Assembly (NCBI GenBank): GCA_902729315.2
Contig: LR746267.1
Coordinates: 9,535,424-9,599,423, forward strand
DNA from: Spirodela intermedia
Taxonomy: Eukaryota; Streptophyta; Magnoliopsida; Alismatales; Araceae
Direction: 5' to 3'
DNA length: 64,000 bases
Below are positions 1 through 12,699 of the stretch, in pieces. The position numbers and the translations under genes are program-made. The notes under the pieces were generated by a model. The model was not told the origin of the DNA. It ran no database searches and saw nothing but the letters and a program-made list of their open reading frames with translations. Each line of letters begins with the position of its first letter. Within the stretch, counting starts at the first letter, position 1.

Positions 1-40
1 TCTGAGGAGGAGGTCATCTTCTCTCTGCCGATTGGCGGCA

Positions 41-1586
41 ATGGTCTCCGTGGCCGAATCACAGGTGCCGTCTCGCCAGCTCGCCGCCGGCGACAAGTCC
101 GGCAGGATGCAGCGGCAGCCCGGCCGCTCCATGCGAACCTTCCGGCCCAACCTCTTCCGTGCCGAGGCGCACTCCTGCAGCTTCGACGGGAGCGAGGCCT
201 TCGCCTCTCCGGCGGGAGGGAGGTCAACTTCCGCCTCGGTCTCCGAGAACCTCACCGACTCGGTCGTCGACTTCCGCCTGCGGGAGCTCGCCGGGAAGAT
301 GGCGTCGTCCTCCAATCCGGGGTTGGGGATAGCGTCTGAGCTTCTGGAGCTCTCCCAGGACTTCTCCGACGTCTCCAGTTTCAATAGCGACATTTCCGGG
401 GAGCTGCAGCGGCTTGCTTCCCTCGGCGTCGCCAGCCCGCAGCGGGAAGGCGGCGCCGGCGCGGCTCGCGAGGATCCTGAGATGAGTCGCGTGCGCCGCC
501 GGCAGAGAGAGGGCAGCAGCGGTGCGGCCGTCCCTTCGTTCACGTCCGGCGAGATATGCGACAAGGTCGTGGCGCTGGAGGAGCTGGAGCTGGCGGTGCG
601 GTCCTGCGTGGAGACTCTGGAGAGCTCCTCCTCTTCCTCCTCACTCGAGTCCAAGTGCTCGGCGGCCGGCAAGCTCCGGCTGCTGGCGAAGCACCGGTCG
701 GACTTCCGCGCGGTGATCGGGGGCTGCCCCGGGGCGATCTCCTCACTCGTCGGCCTCCTCCGCAGCGCCGACCCGGCGACGCAGGAGAACGCCGCGACGG
801 CGCTGCTGAACCTCTCTCTGGAGGAGTCCAACCAGGCTCGCATAACGGCGGCGGGGGCCATCAAGCCCCTGGTGTACGCCCTGAAGACGGGCACCGAGGC
901 GGCGAAGCAGAACGCCGCCTGCGCCCTGCTCAGCCTGTCCATGATCGAGGACAACCGGGCGACCATCGGCGCCTGCGGGGCCATCCCCCCGCTGGTCTCC
1001 CTCCTGCTCCACGGGTCCAGCCGCGGGAAGAAGGACTCACTGACGACTCTCTACAAGCTCTGCACCACCCAACAGAACAAGGAGCGAGCGGTGACCGCCG
1101 GAGCGGTGCGCCCCCTGGTGGAGCTCGTGGTGGACCACGGAGCCGGTACGACGGAGAAGGCCATGGTGGTGCTCAACAGCTTGGCCGGCATCCCCGAGGG
1201 GCGGGAGGCCATCGTCGATGAAGGCGGCATCCCGGCGCTCGTGGAGGCCATCGAAGACGGGTCCGTCAAGGGGAAGGAGTTCGCCGTGGCGGCGCTCCTG
1301 CAACTCTGCTCCGATTGCACCGCCAACCGCCACCTGCTGGTGCGCGAGGGGGCTATCCCCCCCCTCGTCGCGCTGTCCCAGTGCGGCACCGCTCGCGCCA
1401 AGCACAAGGTAAAGCCTGACAGTCTTTCCGCCGCCGACCCCTTTCTTCTTCGCGCCCCCGCCGCTGCCATTAACACTCCCTTCCTGTCTGTCTCAGGCGG
1501 AGACCCTTCTGGCGTACCTGCGCGAGCTTCGCCACGAAGGCACCCCCCCGGCGATCTCCCCTGCTACGCCGACCCGTCCGCGCTGA
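41..1586 (+). CDS. ARM-repeat protein, PUB-like without U-box
   Basis: Two exons, 41-1408 and 1497-1586, join in phase 0 to give 485 residues. The intron is bounded by AAG|gtaaag and gtctcag|GCG, and the spliced C-terminus restores the usual AKHKAETLLAYLRELR ending of plant ARM proteins. The first ATG in frame is at 41; codons upstream of it lack an ATG. The N-terminal ~170 residues are low complexity, with a Ser run near residue 200. From about residue 220 to 460 there are tandem armadillo repeats with recurring NAA-ALLNLS and GAIPPLV-LL patterns. There is no U-box, so it is unlikely to be an E3 ligase itself. It resembles the C-terminal half of PUB4-type proteins and the ARM-only proteins related to Arabidopsis At3g01400 (recalled). 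Its role is probably protein binding in signalling or turnover; the partner is unknown. Confidence 0.85.
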
Positions 1587-2994
1587 GCACGGCGTGGGCA
1601 GGTAAGAACCATCCACACAGAATGACCTGTACATACCCGTAGGACTTATGGTCGTCCCGTCCCGTCGCCGGCAACGGACGCCGGTCGGCCCCCCGTTTTG
1701 GGCAACACTCGCCGGCGCCGTCGCCGGATAGATCACAGCGGCCTGAGGGAGGGAAGGCCGTCGGTGGGCCCCGCACTTGTCAAATCACATCTTAAGTAGT
1801 TAATCAACTCTCTTCACCCAATCTTTTGTCCACGTGGACGCCACACTTAGCATTAAACCCAGTTTTTCTGTAGCGTCATGGCCCCGACTGGTCCCACGTG
1901 GGAAGGTTTCGAAGGGGGGGTGCCTGCCAGCCTGTCCGTCGTCCTCTGACAGATGGAATGATTCCACGAGATGGGACCCACCAACCTACATCATGACCCT
2001 CTTCAGCCGAGTTGGTCCGTGTATTTCGTCCAAGGTGGGCCCCACGAGGAGCCAGCCATCTGTCGACGTCGGGCCCGACTCGTGGGCGGCTCGCAATAAT
2101 TCTGGGCAGATTTGATCTCTCCACTCCGCCGTCGCCGCCTCCGTCGCCGTCGCCGTCGTCGTCGTTCGTGGTCAGAGCAGCCTCAGAATTCGGAAAGAAA
2201 CAGCGCAGAGGCCCCAGATAAGGGGAGAATCAGGGAAGCAGGTTGTAGGGGGTTAGTTACCCTAGATGGTGCTCGCTTACCGTCCAGATTATCAATGGAA
2301 TCGTTCTACCCGATAGATAATGCTACCCGGGATGAGGAACAGGGAGAGGAAGATGAGGAAGAGGGAGAGGAAGAGCAGAGCGAGGAGGAAACGTCGGCCA
2401 TCACGCTTTGCGAGAGCGAAGTGGACGGGTCCAGTGGCGGCCAATAAAGACCAGAGGAAAAGGACGACAAGGCGGTCGCTTACAGTCCCTTTAAGGCTAC
2501 CGACGGTTTCGCCATATCTCGTAAGGTCGTGGTCGGGGGGAAACTCCCCGGCCCTGGATTCGCCATATCTCGTGATGTCGTAGCCGATGAAGTCCTGCGG
2601 TCAGCGGAGAGATCGGAAATGTTGATTCCTGAAATCGAACTGCGCAAGGAGGTTGCAGTGAGCGGTGGGAGGTTCAGGCCGGAGCGCTGACGGAGAAGGA
2701 GAGGGCTCTGGTCGCTGTCCCTCTTCCTGCTCCTCCTCCTCTGTCTCTGGACAAGTTGCTGCAAAAGCTGTTCGCCGGGATCGATCACGCGAACGAGTGA
2801 CTGAGGGTTCTTTTCCGACCGCGCCCTGCGCACGGGATTAAAAAAGGTGTGAAAAGGGTGAAGTGCACACACTCATGCTCTGTTCTTTCCGATTGAAGAC
2901 GGGAAAAAATTAACTCCGTCTCCGACTTTTGAAATTTTTTGTCATCTTTTTCTCCTCCATCTCTGCTTTCTGGGCGACTCGCAGGCACCTTTTC
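1587..2994. other. intergenic, with a possible small acidic ORF
   Basis: No recognised gene. From the ATG at 2295 a 50-codon frame runs to 2447 and is very acidic (repeated EE/EEE blocks after a short MESFYPIDNATRDEE start). Downstream, 2520-2799 contains further open stretches in shifting frames. I do not recognise either. This could be a small unknown gene, a decayed one, or chance in purine-rich DNA. Confidence 0.25.
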
Positions 2995-3637
2995 TTCTGC
3001 GGCGTTCCTACTTTCTTTAGAAGAACAGCCGCGTGGGTTCTTCCCGCTCAGTGGGCTCTGACGGTGGTTGTGGTTCTTGTCCTCCGACTCCTCGATCGGT
3101 ACCTGTAAGCTCCTCTGTTTGTCTCTTTCTTCGATTTTCTTCCCTTTTTCCCGTGATTCGTGAGGAGAAGAATTCTGGGTCTAGGGTTCCGTCGATCATC
3201 GATCGCGGTGCTCTTCCCGGTAGCCTTGCGTCACCGTTTCTCTCCGGAATTTTCTGTGACTCGGGACTCTTGAAAAGGGCTGCCGGAAGGTCTCCCACGG
3301 CGTTCATCTCCGTTCCTCGATCCCTCCCAATAGGGACCTGCCGTGGGGCCTGCAGAAGCGGATCGTTGGGTCAGGTGTCGAGCTCCTGCTAGGTGTCGCT
3401 TGGAGCTCGAGCTTCTAGAGGACGGATCCCCGTGGGGGCGTCTTCTTCTTCTTCTCCTCCTAGGGATCTGAGGAACCATTTGTCTCGAACCAGAGAACAG
3501 TAGTAGTTCCGGTTGTTCCTATCTTCGTCCTCCCGTCTCCAGAGAGTTTACCCTTTCTCCGCCGTCCTCTGCTTCGACTGAAATCACTCAGTACTGACTA
3601 GTCCTGATCTTCCCATTTTCAGCTCTGGTTCCGGACC

Positions 3638-4870
3638 ATGGCTTCCTATCAGCCGCTGTCGCCGTCTCTCCGCTCGTCCGCCCTCGTGGAGAAGAAGAAA
3701 CTGGGTCCTGAAGCTTCTCCCCACCTGAGCCATGGAGGTCATCCCGCCGGCGCCACCGCCTCTCCTCCGGAGAAATTCGCCGGGTCCCTCGAGGTCCACG
3801 TCTACCGGGCTCGAGATATTCACAACATCTGCATCTACCACAAGCAGGACGTCTACGCCAAGGTCTGCCTGACAAGCGACCCTGCAAGTTCCGTCTCCAG
3901 CAAGATCATCAATGGCGGGGGACAGAATCCAGTCTTCGACGACAGGCTCCATCTCGACGTCAGCTGTACGGCTGACACTTCCCTCAAGTGCGAGATCTGG
4001 ATGCTGAGCAGGGTCAAGAACTATCTCGAGGACCAGCTCCTGGGCTTCGCCCTGGTTCCCCTGTCGGAGATCGTCGGGAGCGGGGCGCTGGCCGGGGAGT
4101 TTCCTCTGTCGTCGACTGATCTCTTCCACTCCCCTGCGGGGTTCGTCCAGCTCTCTATCTCATTTTCAGGCTCCTCGCCGAAGCCCATCGCCACTCCCCC
4201 GCCACCGCTGCCTGCCGTGATTGCCGAGAGCGCTCTGCCGGACTCCGGCGACGGCGATTCCATCCCCTGCGAATACGAGAAGATCGAATTCCCCGACCTG
4301 GAGATTGTGGACGAGAATAAGCGGATGGTCTCTGAAATCTTCGGCATCTCCTGCGACAAGATCGAGTCGGAGAGCTCGGTGACCCCGGATTCCGACGCCG
4401 GAATTCGATTGATGGAGATCTTCCTGTCGGAGAGCTATGCCTCCGGCGGCGCTGCGAAGACCGGCGACTACCCTTCCTGCAGCACCTCCATCAATGGGTC
4501 TCGATCTTTATCCGAGTCGTCTGTGACCGCAGGGTCTCCAAACCGGGAAGACAAGATCGCCGAGGTGGAGTCCTCTGCTGGGCCGCCGGCCGCCGCGGCC
4601 ATCGCGCCGCCGATGATCAGAATCGAGATCGCCCCAGAGCCGAGCGTCGTCCAGCAGGAGATCGTGGACATGTACATGAAGAGCATGCAGCAGTTCACAG
4701 AGTCCCTGGCGAACATGAAGTTGCCCATGGATCTGGACAGCAACGGCCGCGGCGGCGGCGGCGGCAAGGTCGGCGAGGAGAAGGCGAACGTTGCAGGCGC
4801 GGAGGAGAAATCGCGTGCACCAAAGGAGGCTGCTTCTAGGGTTTTTTACGGGAGCGGGGCGTTCTTCTGA
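3638..4870 (+). CDS. C2-domain protein, plant CaLB family
   Basis: A single coding exon of 410 residues. A type-II-like C2 domain occupies about residues 48-170: GSLEVHVYRARDIHN opens the first strand, HKQDVYAKV follows, NPVFDDRLHLDV is the typical N-P-x-F/W core, and EDQLLGFALVPLSEI closes it. The remaining 240 residues are Ser/Pro/Glu-rich and probably disordered. A helical stretch lies near residue 345 (QQEIVDMYMKSMQQFTESLA), and a Gly run follows. C2 domains bind phospholipids, often with calcium; the role here is inferred only. A good 3' splice site (cccattttcag) ends 16 bases before the ATG, so a 5' UTR intron is likely. An AATAAA at about 5003 fits the poly(A) signal. Confidence 0.85.
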   Translation: MASYQPLSPSLRSSALVEKKKLGPEASPHLSHGGHPAGATASPPEKFAGSLEVHVYRARDIHNICIYHKQDVYAKVCLTSDPASSVSSKIINGGGQNPVFDDRLHLDVSCTADTSLKCEIWMLSRVKNYLEDQLLGFALVPLSEIVGSGALAGEFPLSSTDLFHSPAGFVQLSISFSGSSPKPIATPPPPLPAVIAESALPDSGDGDSIPCEYEKIEFPDLEIVDENKRMVSEIFGISCDKIESESSVTPDSDAGIRLMEIFLSESYASGGAAKTGDYPSCSTSINGSRSLSESSVTAGSPNREDKIAEVESSAGPPAAAAIAPPMIRIEIAPEPSVVQQEIVDMYMKSMQQFTESLANMKLPMDLDSNGRGGGGGKVGEEKANVAGAEEKSRAPKEAASRVFYGSGAFF

Positions 4871-5308
4871 GCTCCGCCAGAGGGGACGGAGTGTAAAGGG
4901 TGACCCCGCCGTTGACCCTGAACCTGGCGAGAGGGCGACCTGCGAGCTCCGCCTGCACTACTTGAAAAGGAGTTGTCCCTGACTTCTTCTGTTCTGTATC
5001 TGAATAAATCACTGGACTATTTACATAGTTCCTAGTATCATCATCAACAACAACAACAACAGCCGCATCATCACATTCCACTCTTTAATCATGAATCGCG
5101 TGCACCAAAAGAGGAAATTTTCTCTGGATTATTGGAAGAGACAATGAAAGACGGGGGAGATAGTCAATATGGGGTTACAGTGGAAGCCATGTGGCACGAT
5201 TTGCTGTTCTCCGGTGGCTGCGAGGTCCTCCTGCTCGGAGCCTTAAATAAATCCACCAACAGAGGGAATCTCCAGCTTGTGTCGCCGTCGTCGTTCATAC
5301 CCCGCTCC

Positions 5309-5478
5309 AGTCGGAGTCTTCACAGAGAGATCTCGAGACCTTTTGGACGTTTATTCGGTCTTCTCCGCCATCGTGCGAGGAAGCCACTGCGGCGCCGGCG
5401 TCCGTTCCGCCACCGGCGAAGACCTCTTTGACTCTGGCCGCGTATTCCTCTGGCGTCTTCCCCTACAGAACATCCACA
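5309..5478 (-). pseudogene. possible orphan terminal exon
   Basis: Read on the minus strand, a pyrimidine-rich tract ending in tgttctgtag is followed by an open frame starting GKTPEEYAARVKEVFAGG and ending SLCEDSDWSGV-stop. The composition is protein-like and the acceptor looks real. No matching upstream exon can be seen because the DNA beyond it is a microsatellite and then AT-rich. The protein is not recognised. It may be the last exon of a lost gene, or chance. Confidence 0.25.

Positions 5479-5481
<3 letters not shown>

Positions 5482-5519
<38 letters not shown>
5482..5519. repeat. (GA)n microsatellite
   Basis: An uninterrupted GA tract of about 19 units. On the minus strand it supplies the pyrimidine run before the orphan exon. 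Confidence 0.95.
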
Positions 5520-5523
<4 letters not shown>

Positions 5524-5579
5524 TATTGATTAGAAACTTTCCAACCTACGGTCATTGGGCTTTGAATAGGTAGCCGTAT

Positions 5580-5995
5580 TCAGAGCATTAATAGATATAT
5601 TACTAACGGAAATGCCTTGGAGCCGTTCTACAAATCTAGGGGTTGACCTTTTACGTACATTTATGGGCATAACGTATATGATCCATTTAATGTGCCTGCA
5701 TTCAAGTACTTGCTGACATTTAATGATAACGCGTTTTAAAATACGATTTACGGGCTTCGAGTTCGATAATGATAGAACTTCGGAAAAGCTGTCTTAAAAT
5801 ATAGCCTATGGCTGAATTAGATTTATCTAAAATATATGCACGGGAGCAAAGGAAAGACTAGACTTATGGAAAGTGTAGACATGCGTATCTTTAGAACTTA
5901 ATGTCGAGATTCCATCATAGAAAATATCAAAAGGTTAATAGCTAAAATAGATTAAAAATAAAAATATGATAAAACATTGAAAGATATGTTTATCC
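5580..5995 (+). repeat. dispersed repeat, copy A
   Basis: This block is closely similar over its whole length to 12700-13125 in the same orientation. Shared landmarks include TATAGCCTATGGCTGAATTA and the stretch ending AAAATATATGCA. The two copies flank the polyamine oxidase gene. No terminal inverted repeats or coding capacity are evident, so it could be a non-autonomous element or an old segmental duplication. Confidence 0.75.
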
Positions 5996-7238
5996 CATAT
6001 TTCTTAAGATTACACACAAAGAATCAACATTTATTGCATTAAACTTTACAAAATAACGAAGTAATGGTATTTATTAGAACCATACCGCACCATAGTTCAA
6101 GAATATTTTCACTAATGTTTACCTTATAAAATTATCGGTTAGGAAGATATGTAAATTGTCCGAGTGTTACACATGCTTTTATTTTTAAAACCCACTTACA
6201 TGTTTCTTATTTTTTATATGTGAGCATAAGTATATACAAATTCATGTCATATTACTTTATATTAAATGCATTTAAAATATATATTTTATGTGGGATCTCA
6301 TTTGTATCAATTTCAGCCACCATTCACATAAAAATGGGCTCCGCCAAGGCCTGTACTCATATGATATGAATGGCGATGTTGATATGTTCTGACTTAGAAG
6401 TTCAAAATCAGATTTCGTCATCACATAGTAACCAATTATCTCACAATGTACTCAATCATCTCCCAATCCCAAAGTCAACTTACCTGATTTCTTTAGCCCC
6501 TTTTCTATTATTTTTGAACTTTTTGCATATATGTCTCGTTGTGATGGAAGGGAGTATAGGAATAGTAATAGTATGATGGTGAGGAAATAATGAGGCCATG
6601 GAGACGAAGAAATAATGAAAAAGAACATTAAACACTTGCATTCAAGTCCTCATTTCTGTCACACACTAAAGAATGGTAAATTCTAGTTGGGCATCACAAA
6701 AAATATCTAGCGGAGAGAATTACTTTTATTTAATTGTATTTAATATGAATAAGGACTCCATTAATATCCCTGATTTCATGGGGAAACATGCAATGAAAGA
6801 GTATGCATGCTAATATCTGCTGTTGGCCATTTCCTCACAGCTCCTTTGAAGATCACCACATCCGTGCAGCGGATTCAATCGGCAAGTCGCAATAATCATA
6901 AACACATGCAGCTTCTCCATTAGAAGAACCAAGGCAGAACGAGAAGGAGAAGCCTCTCAGGTAGGTTTGCCATTGGCCCCAGAAAGCCTGGAGCCTTACT
7001 CCGAAGCCCAGCCTGCAGTTTTCTCTCTCGCTCTCGTGTAATTTGATTCACTGGTATTGGATCCCGACTTTCATAGATTATTCGCAAATCCATAAGATGG
7101 GGGGCGAACGATTGAATTGTCTTTAATTTACGAGAACATAGAGGAAGATGGATCGGCAGACATGCGCCTCGTGAAGATCAGTCAAGCTGGATAATCATCG
7201 ACACGACCAAAGGGAAGGGGGAGGAGGAATCTCAATGC

Positions 7239-7587
7239 TCATGCCTTGGGTTCTATTTGGACGTCACAAGATCCGTACTTGATGCAGCCGACCATCATCA
7301 ACGCAGAATCGATGCCTGATCGAAGGAGCGGGTCGCTGTTAGAATCAGAAAGGAGGAGGGATACACCGTGTTTGATTATGCGGTTACCTGCGAGGTAGGC
7401 GCCGTGGACGTATCCGCTGTAAGGTTGGCTCGTGTGCTCCCCGGTGAAATAAACCCTCCCCACGGGTGCCTGTCTCATCAGAAAAGGCAGAGCGGAACAA
7501 CAAACCAAAAAAATCAGCTTGGGTGTATGTGCCAAGGGCTCTCGACTCCTCATTAGATGCCAACATCCTCTGGCTCTCTTTCTCTCA

Positions 7588-7619
<32 letters not shown>

Positions 7620-10600
7620 GTATCGATCTATCTATCTCATTCTAGGGTCAGGAGGGGGGGGGGGTTCAGTCCTTATAAAAGGCATGAGAGATCGAGCAGT
7701 TCTGGATCCTTGGCAAGACACGGTGCAGCGCATTCATATTTGCTATGATAATTCGTCCATAGAATCAAGGTATATACCCATCTATTTGCATAAATTTTGA
7801 AGAAATGAGCTAAGGGCATGTTGTTATGTACCCTGATCTGATCGAATTCGTATCGGCTAACGCCAATCGGCCAATTCGAGTAGGTGCCCCTATAGAACCG
7901 GTTAGACCACCACCTCGGGACGAGTATGTCCGTGGGCTCTGGTATGTTCTCGCCGAACATGTTCCTCAGCACCTCCATGGTTTCATCCTTTGTCGTTGAG
8001 TCTGGCTGCTGCTCGATCCTTCTCGACTCCTCATCACTGACTGTCACGATTAGGATGTTGGATCCCGGGTACTCATATTCCACATGCTGCACATATAATG
8101 TCTAATCAGTATTCCCGGTCTGATATATGACATAAACTACACAGAGGCACAGAAGGAGGAAGCTTAAAGATGATGCTATCCCACTCAAAGTCTAGGAGAA
8201 TACTTAATAATAAAAAATTTATTTTTTGATACAACGGCGTAGAGACGCATAAGAAGTGAAGTTAGCACCTGCCAGATGGGATAGTAACCCCTTCTGTCGC
8301 TTGCGTAGAGGAAGTACTCCGTTCCATTTCCAGAGGGCCAGAACTTGTAAGGAAACTTGAGGAAGATCCTGGTGTATACAGCCATGCTGAACTGATAAAT
8401 GGCTAAGATCTTCCAGGTCTAGCACAGATTATTCACCCGCAGGAGAGATGAGCTTTCCAGACTAGGTTAAAGATTTACATCACAGATGCACAATACAAGT
8501 ATATATCGTGGAGGAGGGTATATATTACTTACAGGTAAATCAGGTTCAAATTTTATGAGACTGGTCTGAAGGACCCCTATGCTTGTGGAAACCATCACAT
8601 AGTCAGATTTGTACGTGGAGCCATCCTCGGTTTCGACAATCACGCCGCTTCGTGAGTATTCTATCCGGTTCACCACCTGCAGCAATGGAGCGAGAATTGC
8701 ATACCCTCAGCTTCCCAGGGCATTTTACGATTTCAATTTTTACAGGAATTTCTCTTTGAATGGCATACTTTCATGAATAATTATGAGTTAACGACACTAA
8801 TTTGAACGATCAATTCAGGTTGTGAGATTCATGGCACACATTTGTTGCTGATCATTGGGCCAGAAAGGAAGTTGTCAAGTGATCAGGGCCTAGAAAGGAA
8901 ATCCTAGCCATCGTCTATTCGAAAGCCACAGTTTGAAAGCAAGACTGTGTTAATCTCATGGGAAAAAAGCGTCGGTAACATCATACGAGTGCCGCATGGG
9001 CTCTGATCATTACTAGCTTACAGCAACTTCTGACATCTTCTTTTCATATGTTTTCTTGCGAGCACTAGTAAATTACTGAAAGCAATGCATAGTTTTAAAG
9101 AATCATCACATCCTCAATATCAAAAACTCAGTGGTCCAGACATTATTACAGAATATGTTGTTTTTCTTGCCCAACTTCTTGTCACATAGAGAAAATCAGT
9201 CGAGAGAAAGTGAGGAAAAGAGGACAGATTGTGTTGTAGAGCCCGCGCGCCCGGGAGAGAGAGAGAGAGAGAGAGATGATGTGACATATTGGGTTTAAGC
9301 CAAGAAAGTAGGTTAGAAATTCACGGGGGACATGGTCCAAGCAATGTTCAGAGGAAGGTGAACCATAACGATCCACAATTTAATGAAAGCGGGAGGGCGA
9401 TTGACAAAAACGACGAACCTACTATTTTATATAAACATTGTGAGGGAAGAGAGAGAGAAAAAGGAGAGAGCGCGAGGTGACTCAGATTGCCAAGATGACC
9501 AACGTACAATTTTATAGAATAAATAAAATGAGTGAGAGTGAGAGTGTGAGAGAGAGAGAAGTAATCACGAAATAAAAAATAGCTTTAGAGATTACGTGAT
9601 ATTTACGCGATTGAACGTTGAATATGAAGATCCGGCCTTGTTTCAAACCTTACACAGTCAACGGTCGATTCACCAATGCCGTTTCATTTCACAGATAAGA
9701 AACGACCAGTGGAGTGACGCTTTTACCTGGTCAAACTTTCATTACTCATTGCTGGTTTGCGAGCGAGCGAGAGAGAGAGAGAGAGAGAGAGAGGTGGAAG
9801 TAGACTCACCTTGTTAAGCTTGATGCGTGGATCGGTGATGGTGCCCTTGGCGTCAAAACCTAGGAACTGGTGCGCGAGTTCGTGAACCACGCTTTCATAG
9901 CCCCTCGGGTCCGCCACTTGATACAAGTCTTCGCCGAAATTGGTAAACGTTGGAATGGGCTCCGTGTTCTGGAGGCTTGTCACTCGTGGTGGTTCCCCAA
10001 ACTCGCCGTCATGATTGGAGTAATCAATCACCATATCTAAGGCCGTTGACGGAACACTGGATTTGCCTCAGAGAATGAGGAAATGAAAAACGAGGAGAAA
10101 AAGATGATGAAGCAAAATAATAATGTGAGATCGATAAATCATAATCTAGGTAGAGATGTTCTAGATCCTCACTGTTTCTGGAGACGTTGAAAAGTTAAAA
10201 CAGAGATGTCCTCCAGTCCGCTTGGTGGTAATGCCTCGGAGAACACTGCTGCGGCCTTGGAGACGTTCACCGCCCTGTCCAGGGCCGCCTGAACAACGGT
10301 GGCATCGTACAGCCCATTCCTGCAGAAGAAACAAGTGTGAGAATGGTCGGTCAGTAAACGAGGATCCATAAGGAGGAAGAGAAAGATCTTGGGTTACCTA
10401 CACTTGTTGATAGACGTTAGCGGAGATGTTCTCGAAGTCGGAGAAGAAGGTTCTGAGCTTGAGCTTCCTCGCTAAGTTCCAGATAGGGTTTAGCTCCTGA
10501 CCATTAACCCCCTCGACCCAGCTTGCGCCGGTCTCGACGTTGACGCCGGCGAACTCAGTCTTGTGTATTCGGCCGCCGATGCGGCCAGTGGCCTCGAGGA

Positions 10601-10859
10601 TCAGCAGATTCTTAATCCCGGCTTCCGAAAGCGTTTTGGCGGCCGATATACCTGCGCAGGTGGTAAGTTTCCTTGATTTGCTCTAATCTGCTTACGAACA
10701 GAGGGAGCGTGAAATCGTATGATACATTTGGTGATGGGAAAACTCACCGGACATGCCGGCGCCAACGATGATGACTGTTGGCCCAGGTTTAGACCTAGCC
10801 ATGACACCATGGCCCTCGAAGGCGACTAGTAAGATCGTCAGAAGAGCTGCACGCAGCAT
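7239..10859 (-). CDS. PAO: Secreted FAD polyamine oxidase
   Basis: Nine exons (10748-10859, 10402-10651, 10173-10319, 9810-10056, 8533-8676, 8269-8418, 7832-8086, 7388-7469, 7239-7315) give 487 residues, close to the 500 of maize PAO. Residues 1-21 are a clear signal peptide. GAGMSG (33-38) and GRIGGRI (60-66) are the FAD-binding motifs. The [11 protein letters not shown] segment carries the Lys equivalent to maize Lys300. [21 protein letters not shown] and [16 protein letters not shown] are family signatures. Known role: terminal oxidation of spermine and spermidine in the apoplast, releasing hydrogen peroxide for wall cross-linking and defence. There is no peroxisomal SRL-type tail, which supports secretion. 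One donor (exon 2, gtaggt) was chosen over overlapping alternatives because it alone keeps the frame. Confidence 0.95.
7587..7663. repeat. (TA)n/(TATG)n plus G-run
   Basis: A compound TA, TATG and TATC microsatellite followed by a run of about ten G, inside intron 7 of the polyamine oxidase gene. Confidence 0.9.
9250..9793. repeat. (GA)n tracts in PAO intron 4
   Basis: GA tracts at about 9253-9276 and 9768-9793, with shorter ones near 9450 and 9550. They read as CT on the sense (minus) strand of the gene. Confidence 0.9.
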
Positions 10860-12223
10860 ATCTCTCTCTCTGTTCCCCTCTCTCTTACTCTCTCTCTCTC
10901 CCCCCCCCTCTTCTCTCTCTCAGAAAGGAGATAACACAGCTAATTTGAGACAACCAATTTGGTGACAATGGTGCAAAGTCTTATTTTATTGGGCACCGAC
11001 GTGTTCTTGCATTACGACTGGTGGTTCTGGCCACTTTTCAACTCTATCCTTGATTTCGAAGACTATCTGAGGCTAAAAGTCTACAAAACCTTATTTTATT
11101 TCAGCAATAAAGTAGACGGAGATCTAGAACACTTGAACAGTAACGGTAGTAAGTTCTCCAGCTCATCGAAGTCGATATTTCCCCACGATAGAGAACTTGG
11201 TCCAAGTTATGTGCCCCACGGACTAGTCGCGTTATTCCGACGTCGCAGAAATAAAATCTCTGGCGGCGGATCTTAGTTTGCTCGAATTTTGAAACATTAT
11301 GGTGCTATTTATTTTCAGCTCCAAGTTATCAAGTAGCAACCAGCGGAAAGATCTAAGATTATTATTTTTTTGGCTGATCGAAATATTTAACGTATGAAAA
11401 CATCTACTGCGTTATTTAGTACAAATAGGGCTGAATAACCCTCGAGATCATACTCGTCTCCCTTTGGTCTATTTATCAGAGTTTCTATGTTGTAGAGCAG
11501 AGAGGAGCTACCACGGCTGCAGTATGCGAAAGTGAAGTTGTGACGGAGTGAGAGTTCTCCATCAACATCTCTCCTCTCCCCTCGCTACTCAGTTAGTTCC
11601 CAACACTTGCCTCAGTCTCCGTGGGGTCCAGTGGCCCCTTGTTGCTCTCTCCTCTGTCATCCAGCAATAAAGCGAGAAGGGAGAGAGCCCACGCTGTCGG
11701 TCCTTTATCCGGGCGGCGAAGATTCCCCCATTAGTGGGCTGCCCTCCGCCAGTCACGTCGGCGGCCTGCCTTGTCAAGCAGACGGCTAAAGTGTTTACGA
11801 GTACTTAATTATACTAGCTAATGTGTTTTCTAATGAACGTGTTAATTGAAATAACTTCAAACTCTTGAAAGGTGGATTCAGCGTTTACTTTTTGTAAATT
11901 TGGGTTTGTTAACATAAATAAATCTTGCTGCATATCATCATGTTAACTCAGTAATTGACATCTGATCTACATTTTCAGTGTTTATTAATAACTTGCCTTT
12001 TTCTTTATTTTTAAATAAATGATAGAAGAATTTCTTACTTTACATTATGTAATGCAGTATTGAAATCATGTGATAAACAAAGTGATGTTTTGAGATTCTA
12101 AGTGGCTTCTATTCCAACAAATAGCATGTGATACCCGAATAAATCCAAAATTGATTTTTTTAATACGTTGAAGATATTGCATTTATTATGATTGTGAGTG
12201 GGCCATACGGGGTGGGGTCTAAT

Positions 12224-12257
12224 GGGCCTAAGGGGCCTAAGGGGCCTAAGGGGCCTA
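12224..12257. repeat. 9-bp tandem repeat (AGGGGCCTA)n
   Basis: About 3.8 perfect units of AGGGGCCTA, followed by a short (TA)n tract. Confidence 0.9.
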
Positions 12258-12699
12258 TATATATATATATTTATCTCTCTCTTTTGTCTCATACCCCTAT
12301 ATATAAAGGGTAGAGGCCTCCTCTGTCTCATACCCTCTTTTGTCTCACATAGTATCATAGCTGGCATGTCGGCCTCCCTCTCACTGGCCCCCTCTCATTC
12401 TAGGGCATTGACGGCCTCTCTCTTGCTGGCCCCAGCTCACCCTAAGGCACGCTAACCTCCCCCCCCACCGTCCCTGTCTCCTCCAAGACACAAAGAGGCA
12501 TGCATGCCCCGCACACAGTGCACCCACCAGCGAGAGTTGTTGGAGGTGTTTAAACATGTTGAACTGAAGGAGGAAGCACTTGAGGGTTGAGAGATGTCCA
12601 TAACTCATTTGAAGAAATCAGATCTTGCCCTTGATTCTTGAAATGTTAACACGGGAGAGGAATTGTTATTGGAGTAGCAGATGTCATCTAAAATTCATC

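Larger units (their letters stand above)
5009..7238. other. intergenic AT-rich region
   Basis: It holds a possible orphan exon (-, 5300-5480), a (GA)n tract, one copy of a dispersed ~400 bp repeat, and AT-rich DNA up to the 3' end of the polyamine oxidase gene. The open frame at 6370-6576 has no features of a gene. Confidence 0.5.

Noticed and set aside
10959-11276. 105-codon open frame upstream of polyamine oxidase
   Set aside because: It starts in the oxidase promoter and has no domain, no splice context and low-complexity tails.
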